A DNA stretch of 50,277 bases, from contig SRJI02000032.1 of assembly GCA_005473895.2 (NCBI GenBank), positions 1 through 50,277 of the forward strand, read 5' to 3'. How positions within the stretch are numbered: position 1 is the stretch's first letter; every line of letters begins with the position of its first letter. The DNA is from Carideicomes alvinocaridis (GTDB taxonomy: Bacteria; Pseudomonadota; Alphaproteobacteria; Rhodobacterales; Rhodobacteraceae). This document shows positions 7,690 through 16,734 of the stretch, one piece after another. The notes under the pieces are model-generated. The model was not told the DNA's origin. It saw nothing but the letters and a program-made list of their open reading frames with translations, and did not search any database. The position numbers and the translations under genes were made by a program.

Positions 7690-10600
7690 TTAAGCCAACA
7701 TCGACTGCATCACGTCCGCGCTCGGCATCCCGGCATCCATCTGGGCAAACATGTCCGCCTTGAAGGCGTCGGGCGACGGATCGGCGACCAGGTCGTCGGA
7801 AAGGAAGGCCACCGCCTCGGTGGCGAGCTGCGCCTTCATGCCGGACATGTCGGGCATGTCGGGCATCTCCGGCATGACGAATTCCGCCTGGTGCAGGACA
7901 GCGTCGGAATAGGTCTGGCCCTGCGCCGCGATCTTGGAATCCATTCCGCTGTCCTTGACCGAGGCAAGGTTGGCAAGCGCGTTGGAGCCCATGGTGACCT
8001 GCATGGAATCCTGCAGCCCGGCGGCGAATTCGTCGATCTCCAGCTGCAGGCTGTCGTCATCCCCCAGCACGTTCGTCTGCTGCACGACGTTGAGCGTCTT
8101 GAAATCGTTCTCGATGTAGAGCACCCGCAGCGTCGGGGTGTCGGCAAATTCCGACTTGGTCAGCACATCCTGCGAGACCGCCTGCTGCTTATTCTGGAAG
8201 CTTTCCAGCGTGTCGCGATAGGCCTCGTCCATCTCCGCCTGCAGGTCCTCGCCGACGGTGTTGATCTTGGCCTGGTTCACCAGCATGTTGTCCGCGAGCG
8301 TGGCCTTGAGCCCGGTCGTCCCGAGCGGCTCCTGAGCGTCATTGGTCTGAGTGGAGGCGGACGCGCCCGGCCCGGCCTCGGCGGAGGGCATCGCGGCCTT
8401 TGCCCCGCCGGGCGTCGCGGATGACGACCCGTGGTCTGCGTCCTGCGAGGTGGCTTTGATCGCCGTCTCTGCGGTCTTCGTCTGAACCGGCTTGGAGGGC
8501 AGCTGCCCGGTCGGGGACGGCGAGCCGAGCTGGAGCGGTGTCGTGCCTGCCATCCCCTGGCTGTTGCCTGCGGCCACCAGGTCTCCACCGGTGGCTGAGT
8601 GCACGGGCCCGTCCGCGGGCGCATCGGAGGATGCAGCCTTTTGCACCATCGCGGCCGAGGGGCCGGACCCCGCACTCGCCTGCATATCGCCGGCCGATGC
8701 GGCATGGGACAGGTAGGTGCCGGGCCCCGCCTCGTGCGATCCCGCAGCGGTTTCCGCCGGCGCCTTGGCTTGGGCGGGCATCCCACCCGCCTTCGGCGCG
8801 GCCGCGAGTCCGCCGTCACCGGCAGACCCCGAGTCTGCCGAAGACTTGACGGGCGCTGCGGCCTGGGCCGTGCCGGCCGGAGACATCGCCGCATTCCCCC
8901 CGGCAAGGCCCGCCGGCTGACCGTCGCTGTGCGCTGCCGCGAGGGCGCTGCCGGCGGAGGGTGTCTCGGCTTCGGCGACCGCGAGGGCCTCCTCCTGGCC
9001 CTCTGCCGAAACCTCCACCTCGAACCTGTCGGAATCGAGCAGGATGTTCATCTGCTTGATGATCGTCGCGTCGATCATGTTGCCGCCGACGATGATCAGG
9101 TCGTACTGGAACCCCAGCTCCCAGGCGTTGAAATCGTTGACCAGGAAGTTCTCGCCGGTCGAGAGCATCGTGGCGCTGGCCGTGAAGCCGAAGCTGACCG
9201 TGTCACTGTCGGAGACGAAGTTCGTCTGCTCTGACCAGTTGATCTGGATGAGATCGCCGCTGATCGTCGTCACCGCCCAGTTGGTGGGAAAGAACGGCGC
9301 GGCGGGGGCATGGCTGGCAGGCCCGTCCGCTCCCCCCTCATCCGCGGTCCCGTTCGCCCCGGCCACCGCATCCCCGCCACCGTTCCCGCAGGCAGCTTCC
9401 CCGTCCTCCCCGGCATAGGATTTGGCCGAGACCGAGATATCCACGCCCTCCCCGGTCGCATCCGCTTCGGCCGCGTCGGCGATCGGATCCTCCGAGGGGG
9501 TCTCCGACCCGGCCTCGGCCTCTGCCTTCTTCGCCTCCTCGGCCTTCTGCCGGTCGTATTCGACGCGCGAGATCGTCTCGATGCTGGCGAGGTTGTGCGC
9601 CTGCGTGGCCCCCGCCCCGGACAGGCCCGCCCCGCCCCAGGCGGCAGACGCCCCGGCCAACATGCTGTCGGTCTCGACGATCAGGTTGGTCTGGGAAATG
9701 CCGTCGAAGCGCAGGTAGTCGCCGCCCACCACGAAGACCTTGGCATCGAGCCAGGTGGACTGGATCGTCGTCTCGTTGACCAGCTCGTTGCCGCCGGTGA
9801 CGACGTGATGGCCCAGTTCGTGGGCGGAGATGCCGGGCTGCCCGTCCTGGAAATCCTTGGCGAAATCGTGCGGAGCCTCCTCCGCCTCCGGCGTGCCGCT
9901 GTCCTCCTCGGCCTCTTCTTCCTCGGCCAGGAAGTCGGGCAGAAAATCCTGCCATTCCGGCAGCTCGGCCAGCAGGGCGCCATCGACATGGACGCCCTGC
10001 GCCGCGATGCCGGTGGCAAAGCTCATCTGCAACGCGCCATCGCCGAAGGCGGCATGGATCGTCATCTCGCCGGTCTCGGCGGTCTCGGTCACCGCACCGG
10101 GCAGGCTGCCGACGGCAAAAGCCAGGTCGGCCGCGGACTGGACGAGCGTGTCGACGATCGCGAACCACTCTGCGTCGATGTCCTGCAGCGACAGGTGAAA
10201 GGGCGTCAGCGACTGGGCCAGGGCCTCGAGCGCGGACATGGCGGCCTCGGACGCGACCCTCGCCTCGAGGCCGAGCCGGGGGTCGGCGCCCACCACGTCG
10301 TTGTCCGACAGCGCGTTGGTCTGCACGACCACGGCGGCCATCGAGCTGGGCGCCGGGAGGCTGAGATGCAGGTTCATGGAGGACGAGGCCAACCCATGCG
10401 GGAGGATGGCCGCCTGCTCCGGCGGGGTCAGCGCAACGGCCATGGCGGCCGGCGGCGGCGGGACCGGCATCGCGGAGGCGAGCGGCGCATCGGGCTGCGG
10501 CGCCTGGGCCGGTGCCTTGAAATCGAGTTCGGGCTCGTAGTCCCGGGGATCGAGCGGCGCCTCGCGCGTCCGGCTCGTGGCCTCCAGCAGCGCCTTCTCG

Positions 10601-10722
10601 TTCTCCTGCGCCTGCTTGGCCTTGAATTGTTCATAGTCGAGGCGAAGCCTCGATTGCTCTTCGGTGAGCGCGAATAGTCCGATGAAGTGGGAAATGGACT
10701 CGGTGACTGCATCGTCTCTCAT
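7690..10722 (-). CDS. Giant secreted-type protein with repeated Q-T-N / D-x-D modules
   Basis: About 1010 residues, acidic, with no Sec signal, which suits a type I secretion substrate. Short modules recur: a hydrophobic strand then G-G-[DN] or G-D, 6-8 residues, then Q-T-N-x-L/I-x-x-[DT]-D. Examples are FVVGGDYLRFDGISQTNLIV, IKQMNILLDSD and VVQQTNVLGDDDS. A second motif [GD]-x-N-x-L-V-N alternates with these (GGNELVN, GENFLVN, DNMLVN). The copies lie around 10320-10280, 9810-9660, 9280-9020, 8300-8260 and 8130-7930. Between them sits a low-complexity Ala/Gly/Pro/Ser linker (about 9000-8350). The ATG at 10722 has AGGCGG upstream; one at 10755 does not. I recognise no named domain; adhesin or matrix protein is an inference. 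Confidence 0.8.
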   Translation of the reverse strand: MRDDAVTESISHFIGLFALTEEQSRLRLDYEQFKAKQAQENEKALLEATSRTREAPLDPRDYEPELDFKAPAQAPQPDAPLASAMPVPPPPAAMAVALTPPEQAAILPHGLASSSMNLHLSLPAPSSMAAVVVQTNALSDNDVVGADPRLGLEARVASEAAMSALEALAQSLTPFHLSLQDIDAEWFAIVDTLVQSAADLAFAVGSLPGAVTETAETGEMTIHAAFGDGALQMSFATGIAAQGVHVDGALLAELPEWQDFLPDFLAEEEEAEEDSGTPEAEEAPHDFAKDFQDGQPGISAHELGHHVVTGGNELVNETTIQSTWLDAKVFVVGGDYLRFDGISQTNLIVETDSMLAGASAAWGGAGLSGAGATQAHNLASIETISRVEYDRQKAEEAKKAEAEAGSETPSEDPIADAAEADATGEGVDISVSAKSYAGEDGEAACGNGGGDAVAGANGTADEGGADGPASHAPAAPFFPTNWAVTTISGDLIQINWSEQTNFVSDSDTVSFGFTASATMLSTGENFLVNDFNAWELGFQYDLIIVGGNMIDATIIKQMNILLDSDRFEVEVSAEGQEEALAVAEAETPSAGSALAAAHSDGQPAGLAGGNAAMSPAGTAQAAAPVKSSADSGSAGDGGLAAAPKAGGMPAQAKAPAETAAGSHEAGPGTYLSHAASAGDMQASAGSGPSAAMVQKAASSDAPADGPVHSATGGDLVAAGNSQGMAGTTPLQLGSPSPTGQLPSKPVQTKTAETAIKATSQDADHGSSSATPGGAKAAMPSAEAGPGASASTQTNDAQEPLGTTGLKATLADNMLVNQAKINTVGEDLQAEMDEAYRDTLESFQNKQQAVSQDVLTKSEFADTPTLRVLYIENDFKTLNVVQQTNVLGDDDSLQLEIDEFAAGLQDSMQVTMGSNALANLASVKDSGMDSKIAAQGQTYSDAVLHQAEFVMPEMPDMPDMSGMKAQLATEAVAFLSDDLVADPSPDAFKADMFAQMDAGMPSADVMQSMLA

Positions 10723-10808
10723 GGCAACAGACCGCCTGAACTGGTGAGCATGCATTACGGGCCCGGAACGGATGTGGCCTCGATACGGGCCTTCCGGAGG
10801 GGGTGACC

Positions 10809-10828
10809 GGGGCCGCCGCAGCGGCCCC
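10809..10828 (-). terminator. Attenuator-like hairpin between the two giant genes
   Basis: Perfect 8-bp stem GGGGCCGC/GCGGCCCC with a 4-nt loop, 24 bp beyond the stop of the acidic repeat gene. There is no U-run. It may set the ratio of the first gene to the downstream exporter genes, or stabilise the upstream message. Confidence 0.45.
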
Positions 10829-10851
10829 GATCGATCTCGTTCGGCGTCGGC

Positions 10852-13800
10852 TTACATGCCGTCGTCGTCCTCGCCGATGTAGCTGGTGCTGAACGCACCC
10901 CCCACCACGGTCATGTCGACCGTGTTGCCGAGGACGTTGGCGCCCATGACGATGTCCTGGTTGAACGCCGAGGTCGTGACCTGTGCCGCGGCCGAGGCAT
11001 AGGCCTCGCCCTGGACAAAGCCGTCGTCCCCGTTGCCCGACCCGAACGATCCGCCGTTGGAGCCGCCCATGCCGCCGTCGCCGTTGGTGGCCGTACCGCC
11101 GGCACCTGCCGTGGCCGCACCGCCCATGACGTCGCCGGACGAAGCCATGCCACCTTCGGCATAGCCCGAGGCCCCGCTGGTGCCCATCGCCGCGCCGCCC
11201 GCGCCGCCGACACCCGACATCGCGGAGACGTCTCCGGATGTCGCGGTATCCGAGCCGGCCATGACGTCGTTGGCGACACCGCCACCGGCACCGGTGGACA
11301 CGGTGGTGTCGTTGTCGGTCATGGATTCGGCCAGCGCTTCGGCCGCGATGTCCGACAGGCCGCCATACCCGCCGTCACCGTCGGCATAACCCGAGCCGGT
11401 GGACGAGGAGGTGCCGTCCGTATCGGAGGAGGTGGCCCCGCTTGCGCCGCTGGCCGCCGAGGAGCTCGACGTGCCGTCGACCGCCTGGTCGGTCATCGAG
11501 GACGCATCCGCATCCGCGCTGCCGCCCGAGACTTCGGCGTAGCCCGTGCCGTCGCCCGAGGCGTCGGCATCGTTCATGGCATCGGCCGCGCCGCTGGCGC
11601 CGCCGGTGCCCGACAGCGAACCGCTGCCCGTGGCCGACGAGTCGTCGTCGGTGGACGAGGTCTGCGCCCCGCCCCCACCGGTGGTCCCGGTGTTCGCGGC
11701 GTCGCCCGTCACGTCGGTGTCGAGCATGCCGGTCGCCACGCTGTTGGCGCCGCTCGCGCCGGACTGGTTGTCCGAGCTCGCATTGCCCGCCGCGTTGGCG
11801 TCGTTGTCCGACATCCCGGCCGCACCGGCACCGCTGGTCCCGGTGACCGTGCCGTCGGCGCTGGCCGCGGCGTCGTCATCGGTTCCGACCATGCCGCCCG
11901 AGGCGTCTCCCGTGGTGGCTTCGTTGCCGGCCGCGGACTGGACGTCGTTGTCGGCCATGCCGCCATTGCCCGAGGCCGTGCCCCCGGCGCCGGTCGCCGC
12001 ATTGCCCATGACGTCGGCCATCTGCGATGCGTCGTTGTCGGCCATGCCGGCACCGCCCGCTCCGGATTCGGAGTCGGTCGAACCGGTGGTCGTGCCCGAG
12101 GCGTCGTCATCGGTGGATGCCGTGCCGGCCGCACCGGCACCGCCGGTTCCGTCCGCCATCGCATCGCCCGACACGTCCGCATCGACCATGCCCGAGTCGC
12201 CGCTGGCCATGCCACCGGCACCCGACATGCCCGTCGAGGTTCCGGTGCCGGTCGCGTCGTTGTCGGCCGACCCGGTTCCGGCACCGCCGGCCCCCGAGGC
12301 ACTGCTGCTGCTGCCATCCGCCGAGGACATGGCATCGTCGTCGGTGGCGGCATCACCCGTCGCACCGGCTCCGCCGTCGCCCGAGCTGGCGACATCGCCG
12401 GTCAGGTCGATATCGGCCATGCCGCCGGCCGCGTTGGAGGCCCCACCCGCAGCACCTGTGCTGGTGTTGGTGGCGTCCCCGTCGGCCATGCCGTCGATAT
12501 CGGCCATGCCGGCACCGCCCGCCCCGGATTCGGAGTCGGTCGAGGCCGTTCCGGTGCCGGTCGCGGTATCGGTCGCGGTGGCATCACCGCTGCCGCCGGC
12601 CCCGCCATTGCCGCTGCTCGCGGCGTTGGAGTTGACGTCCTCGTCGATCATGCCGGTGGTGCCGGTGGCGCTGCCACCCGTCCCGCCGGTGCTGGTCGCC
12701 GTGCCGTTGGCATTGCTCGCGCCCGTGGCAGGACCCGAGGTTGCCGTACCGGCTCCGCCGTCGCCGCCGGTTCCGTCGCCGGACACGGCCACGTCGACCA
12801 GGCCGCCGCCGCCTTCGTTCTCGGCTTCGCTTTCGCCTTCGCCGCCGCTGCCGCCGTCACCTTCGGCACCGCTGAACGCCTTGCCGCTGCTGTCGCCGTC
12901 CACGTCGGCCTCGACCTCGTCGGACTCGCCGCCCTCGGCCTTGGCTTCGGCATCCGCATCGGCGTCGCCCTCGGCCTTGGCCTCGTTCTCGGCATCGCCG
13001 GCATGGCCGCCGTCACCTTCGGCTTCGGACTTGGCCTCGGCTTCGACCTCGGCGTCGATGTCGCCGTCGATGTCACCGCCGTTGCCGGCCTCGACATCGC
13101 TCTTGGCCTCGACATCGGCATCGCCTTCGGCCTTGCCTTCGACGTCACCCGAGTCGCCGCCATCGGCATCCGCCTCCGACTTGGCCTCGACGTCGTTCTC
13201 GCCCTCGGCCTCGTTCTCGGCATCGCCGCCATTGCCACCCTCGGCATCGGCGTCGCTGTCGGTCTCGGCCTCGGACTTGGCTTCGAAGTCGCTGTCCGCG
13301 TCGCCGGTGTCGCCACCTTCGGACTCCACGTCACCGTCGGTTTCGGCCTCGGCCTCGGCCTTGGCCTCCACGTCGCCGGAATCGCCGGCATCGATGTGGT
13401 TGTCGCTGTCGGCATCGCTGTCGGCGTCACCTTCGGCCTTGGCGTCGACATCGCCGCCATTGCCGCCATCGGCATCGGCATCGCTGTCGGTCTCGGCGTC
13501 GATCTTGCCTTCGACATCGCCGTCGATATCACCGGAATCGCCGCCGTCGGCATCGCCGTCGGTGTCCGCGTCGAGCTCGGCCTCGGCTTTCACCTCGGCA
13601 TCGCCCGTGTCACCGGCCTCGATGTCGTTCTCGGTCTCGGCGTCGCCTTCGGCACCGGACAGAGCCACCTGGCCAAGGACGCCGGTATCGCCGCCTTCGC
13701 TTTCGGCATCGCTGTCGGTTTCCGCCTCGGCCTTGCCGTCCACGTCGCCGTCGACGTCACCGCCGTCGCCGCCGTCGGAATCGCCGTCGGTCTCGGCCTT

Positions 13801-15279
13801 GGCCTCCGCTTCGACATCGGTGTCGATGTCACCGGTGTCGCCGCTGTCGCCCTCGGCCTTGGCCTCGGCGTCGCCTTCGGCCTTGCCTTCGGCCTCCTGG
13901 TCGATGTCGCCGCCGTTCCCGGCTTCGCCATCGGCATGGCTGTCGGTCTCCGACTTGGTCTCGACCTCGACATCGCCGTCGGTGTCGCCGCCGTTACCGG
14001 ATTCGGCCTCCACGTCGGACTTGCTCAGGCCCAGGCCAAGCCCGTTGCCCTCGCCATGCGCCTCGCCGGTCTCGCCGCCATCGGCGTCGGTCTCGGTCTT
14101 GGCCTCGGCCTCGGAGTCCTGCTCGGACTCGGATTTGGCCTCGCCGGTGTCGCCGCCATCGGTGTCGCTGTCCACCTCGGACTTGCTTTCCACCTCGACG
14201 TCGTTCTCCGAGTCGGCGTCGCCGCCATTGCCGCCCTCACCTTCGACCTTGCTCTCGGTCCGGGCCTCGGAATCACCGTCATTCTCGGAGTCGTTGTCGC
14301 CTCCGTTGCCGCCTTCGCCATCGGCCTCCACGTCGACCTCGGCGCCGTGCGCATCGTGGCCCTTGGCCTCGACCTCGCCGCTGTCACCGCCGGAGCCGGA
14401 ATCGGTCTCCACCTCGCCGGTGTCGCCGCTCTCGCCGCCCTTGGCATAGGCATCGCCGCCCTCGACCTCGTCGGTCTCGGCCTTGCCGCCATCGGCGCCC
14501 GCGAAGCTGCCGCCGGCCGCGCCGTCGGAGCTTATGCTGATGCCGTCGCCGGATTCGGCCGTGCCGCCATTGGCGTCGCCCGATTGCCAGAAATGGCCGT
14601 CATTGGTGACCGAGGCCTCACCCAGGCTGTCGTTGTCCTCGAGCACGATGCTCTGCGGCACGACAAAGCCGGTGTCGTTGCCGGCACCGGTCAGCGAATT
14701 GTTCAGCAGGTTGTCGACCGAGAAGTCGTGACCGAGATCATAGTTCACGTCCCCGTCGGCCATGATGAAGTCGTTGACCTCGGAATTCTCCAGGTCGAAG
14801 TCGCCGAAGTCATCGTCGCTCGGGTCGTAGCCTTCCAGCGAGAGATCGACATCCACATCCACGTCGCTGGTATTCTCGACATGCGAGGTGCTGTCGGACG
14901 TGCTGTCCGAGGTGCTGTCGCTTTCGCTGTCACTCGAGCTTGTCCCGTCCGCGGTCGCGGCGGTGGTCGCCGTGTTCGTGTTGGTGTTGGTGTTTTCCGC
15001 CGACTGGGTACTGGTGTTGGAGTTCGAGTTGTCGTTCGACCCCGACGCGTTGCTCGAGGCATCGGTCGTGTTCGTGTTGTAGTTCTCGTTCCCCGACGTT
15101 GTGTCCGTCGTCGTGGTGGTGTCGGTATCGGTATCCGAATGGTTCTTGTTGACGTTCAGATTGCCGTTACCGTTGCCGTTCAGGTTGGCGTCCAGTTCCA
15201 GGTCGACCTCGTGGTCGCTGCCGTGGGAACCTTCGTGATCGCCGAAACCGATCAGGTTGTTTCGAATATCCTTGGCCAT
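10852..15279 (-). CDS. Extremely acidic giant repeat protein, probable type I secretion substrate
   Basis: About 1475 residues from MAKDIRNNLIG. The ATG at 15279 has GAGAG upstream; an upstream ATG at 15327 adds 16 residues. Order: a short head; an Asn/Thr/Ser/Asp-rich block (about 15200-14880); a strand-rich patch with V-P-Q-S-I-V-L-E-D-N-D-S-L; a long Asp/Glu/Ala/Gly block with GG[DN][TSG]GD every 20-30 residues; a Gly/Ala/Thr/Ser block with G-G-M-A-D-x-D units; and a C-terminal motif D-I-V-M-G-A-N-V-L-G-N-T-V-D-M-T-V-V-G-G that echoes the neighbouring protein. Canonical nine-residue RTX repeats are absent, though GGNGGD resembles half of one. First gene of a minus-strand operon with the exporter. 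Ca2+-binding surface or matrix protein is an inference. Confidence 0.82.
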   Translation of the reverse strand: MAKDIRNNLIGFGDHEGSHGSDHEVDLELDANLNGNGNGNLNVNKNHSDTDTDTTTTTDTTSGNENYNTNTTDASSNASGSNDNSNSNTSTQSAENTNTNTNTATTAATADGTSSSDSESDSTSDSTSDSTSHVENTSDVDVDVDLSLEGYDPSDDDFGDFDLENSEVNDFIMADGDVNYDLGHDFSVDNLLNNSLTGAGNDTGFVVPQSIVLEDNDSLGEASVTNDGHFWQSGDANGGTAESGDGISISSDGAAGGSFAGADGGKAETDEVEGGDAYAKGGESGDTGEVETDSGSGGDSGEVEAKGHDAHGAEVDVEADGEGGNGGDNDSENDGDSEARTESKVEGEGGNGGDADSENDVEVESKSEVDSDTDGGDTGEAKSESEQDSEAEAKTETDADGGETGEAHGEGNGLGLGLSKSDVEAESGNGGDTDGDVEVETKSETDSHADGEAGNGGDIDQEAEGKAEGDAEAKAEGDSGDTGDIDTDVEAEAKAETDGDSDGGDGGDVDGDVDGKAEAETDSDAESEGGDTGVLGQVALSGAEGDAETENDIEAGDTGDAEVKAEAELDADTDGDADGGDSGDIDGDVEGKIDAETDSDADADGGNGGDVDAKAEGDADSDADSDNHIDAGDSGDVEAKAEAEAETDGDVESEGGDTGDADSDFEAKSEAETDSDADAEGGNGGDAENEAEGENDVEAKSEADADGGDSGDVEGKAEGDADVEAKSDVEAGNGGDIDGDIDAEVEAEAKSEAEGDGGHAGDAENEAKAEGDADADAEAKAEGGESDEVEADVDGDSSGKAFSGAEGDGGSGGEGESEAENEGGGGLVDVAVSGDGTGGDGGAGTATSGPATGASNANGTATSTGGTGGSATGTTGMIDEDVNSNAASSGNGGAGGSGDATATDTATGTGTASTDSESGAGGAGMADIDGMADGDATNTSTGAAGGASNAAGGMADIDLTGDVASSGDGGAGATGDAATDDDAMSSADGSSSSASGAGGAGTGSADNDATGTGTSTGMSGAGGMASGDSGMVDADVSGDAMADGTGGAGAAGTASTDDDASGTTTGSTDSESGAGGAGMADNDASQMADVMGNAATGAGGTASGNGGMADNDVQSAAGNEATTGDASGGMVGTDDDAAASADGTVTGTSGAGAAGMSDNDANAAGNASSDNQSGASGANSVATGMLDTDVTGDAANTGTTGGGGAQTSSTDDDSSATGSGSLSGTGGASGAADAMNDADASGDGTGYAEVSGGSADADASSMTDQAVDGTSSSSAASGASGATSSDTDGTSSSTGSGYADGDGGYGGLSDIAAEALAESMTDNDTTVSTGAGGGVANDVMAGSDTATSGDVSAMSGVGGAGGAAMGTSGASGYAEGGMASSGDVMGGAATAGAGGTATNGDGGMGGSNGGSFGSGNGDDGFVQGEAYASAAAQVTTSAFNQDIVMGANVLGNTVDMTVVGGAFSTSYIGEDDDGM
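11050..12790 (-). repeat. Coding repeat block: G-G-M-A-D-x-D units
   Basis: Degenerate in-frame repeats of roughly 35-45 codons. Each holds a Gly/Ala/Ser/Thr run, G-G-[AM]-x-M-[AV]-D-x-D and a T-D-D-D/S-A-D cluster. The DNA shows recurring gtcgttgtcggccatgcc-like words on the plus strand. Copy number cannot be fixed by eye. Confidence 0.75.
12790..14510 (-). repeat. Coding repeat block: GG[DN][TSG]GD acidic units
   Basis: More than 20 spaced copies of GG[DN][TSG]GD[VIA][DE], separated by A-E-A-K/S-D-A-D-S-D type stretches, giving an extreme negative charge. The near-repetitive DNA makes this stretch prone to expansion, contraction and assembly error. Confidence 0.8.
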
Positions 15280-15969
15280 GATTTCACTCTCGTTTTCTGA
15301 AGTGAAAGCATCCCGACGCATCGCCACTCATCTAAAAAGCGATTACCGGAGGATGCTGTTCTGGTAATGGATGTGCCGCAATGTCTGCCGGCGCTCGGCC
15401 GGCTGCACGGGCATCGAGGCGTCAACCCCTTGACGCGGGTCCCCCTTTCTCCTCCGGACGTCCGATCTGCAATTCGGGTCGGATTCTCGCCGGTTGTCCC
15501 GGCATCAGAAAAGTCATTCGAAAAAATCGCCCGCTTTCGCGGAATCGGTCGTCGATGAAACCAGGCACCGCCCACCGGTCCCTGTGCCCTCATACTTGCC
15601 GGGTTCGACGCGCCTCACAGCCTGCCAATTCGGCTAAAACTTCGCGGAAATGAGCTAAGTCGATGATTTTTCGATGCGAAAATCTCGGGCGCCGCATACA
15701 ACCCTCATTTGCATCCTGTCCGGAGGGTGAAATCGACCTGATCTTTCGATCACCCCTGTTCAGAGGGGGCGCAAAGGTCAGAAATGCTGCTATTAATTGA
15801 CCAAGCCATTAAAATAACAAGTAAATCTCTTTAAGGTTGCATCACGAGGGCGTCAAATGGCTAGTTTTCGATAGGGAAATGCGTTAACCTATGAGTTGAT
15901 TACAAAGTGAATATCTGCCTGGCGCCTGCGCCGAAAATTTTCATAGTGTCATAGTTCTGGGGGTGGACG
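15280..15969. promoter_or_regulatory. Long AT-richer divergent control region between the giant repeat gene and luxR-like gene
   Basis: About 690 bp with no credible gene, and AT-rich for this window, especially 15650-15960. Inverted repeats are visible: GCGTCAA-CCCC-TTGACGC at 15419-15436, TGATC-TTTC-GATCA at 15739-15752, and GATTTTTCG/CGAAAATC around 15665-15684. Such length and composition fit promoters bound by several regulators and a long 5' leader for the minus-strand operon. Start sites cannot be placed from sequence alone. Confidence 0.6.
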
Positions 15970-16734
15970 ATGAGAGAACATGCTTTGCGTGGCTCGTCGC
16001 CGTTTGAAGGTTACATGAATGATTCCTGTGGTTCGCTTGTTTTCGTCGGGAGTTCCCTGTTCTTTCCAGACAGCCTGATCCGCTTCGTCCGTGCCGAGTT
16101 CGGCACGGTCCGGACCCTGCGGGTCCCGGGGTGTCGCGGGTTGAAGGAGCTGGTGGCGGTCGACGGCCCGCCGCGGCTCTGCGTGGTGGAAGAGCGCTTT
16201 GCCGACGATCTGGAGGAGGAGCTGGACCTCGTGGTCGAGGCCGGTGACGGGGCCATGGTCTCCCTCGCCTATTACCGCCCCGAGATCGCGAGGCGCCTGG
16301 TGGCCCGGGAACAGGAAAGCGGGGCCTGCCGGCTGGGCTATGTCCCGATGCATGCGCATCTGGACGTCTGGCTGGCCTCCCTGCGAATCCAGCTTTGCGG
16401 CGAACGCTACGTGCCCAGCGAATTGCTGAGCGCGCTGAACGTCGAGCTGCCCAACGCCTCGGGCCACGGCCCGCGCAAGGCGCCTGCGGCACGGCCGCCG
16501 CAGCAGGGCCCCAAGACGCCACTGACCGAGCGGGAATTGCAGGTGCTGGAACTCGTCTCGGACGGCAAGCAGAACAAGTCGATCGCGGACGAGCTCGGCG
16601 TGTCGGAGCACACGGTCAAGCTGCATGTCCACAACGTGCTGACCAAGCTCAAGGTCCGCAACCGCACGGGTGCCACGACCTGGTACGTGCGACAGCGGGA
16701 CAGCCCCGCGATCCAGGGCGGATCCGGCGTGTGA
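15970..16734 (+). CDS. LuxR-family transcriptional regulator (CsgD/VpsT-like layout)
   Basis: 254 residues. The C-terminal part (about 183-240) is a clear LuxR/GerE HTH: LTERELQVLELVSDGKQNKS followed by IADELGVSEHTVKLHVHNVL. The N-terminal 150 residues look like a degenerate receiver-like fold (VFVGSSLFFPDSLIRF) with no obvious phospho-acceptor Asp context. This combination of non-canonical receiver and LuxR HTH is that of CsgD and VpsT, which control extracellular matrix genes. The gene is divergent from the giant secreted proteins, the obvious candidate targets. The ATG at 15970 has GGGTGGA upstream. It ends in GTGTGA, overlapping the next gene. Confidence 0.88.
   Translation: MREHALRGSSPFEGYMNDSCGSLVFVGSSLFFPDSLIRFVRAEFGTVRTLRVPGCRGLKELVAVDGPPRLCVVEERFADDLEEELDLVVEAGDGAMVSLAYYRPEIARRLVAREQESGACRLGYVPMHAHLDVWLASLRIQLCGERYVPSELLSALNVELPNASGHGPRKAPAARPPQQGPKTPLTERELQVLELVSDGKQNKSIADELGVSEHTVKLHVHNVLTKLKVRNRTGATTWYVRQRDSPAIQGGSGV

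Noticed and set aside
12790-14510. GGNGGD-like units as classical RTX calcium repeats
   Set aside because: Spacing is 20-30 residues instead of 9, the hydrophobic position is usually acidic, and many units lack the Gly at position four, so a standard RTX roll is not supported.
10852-15279. CRISPR array or tandem DNA repeat element
   Set aside because: The repeats are in frame, degenerate and codon-like, with no constant repeat/spacer lengths.
11546-15300. Very long plus-strand open frames opposite the acidic repeat gene
   Set aside because: They mirror the repetitive GC-rich codons of the minus gene and give Pro/Ser/Ala or Gly/Val/Leu monotony. The minus frame has a proper start, motifs shared with its neighbour and the operon direction.
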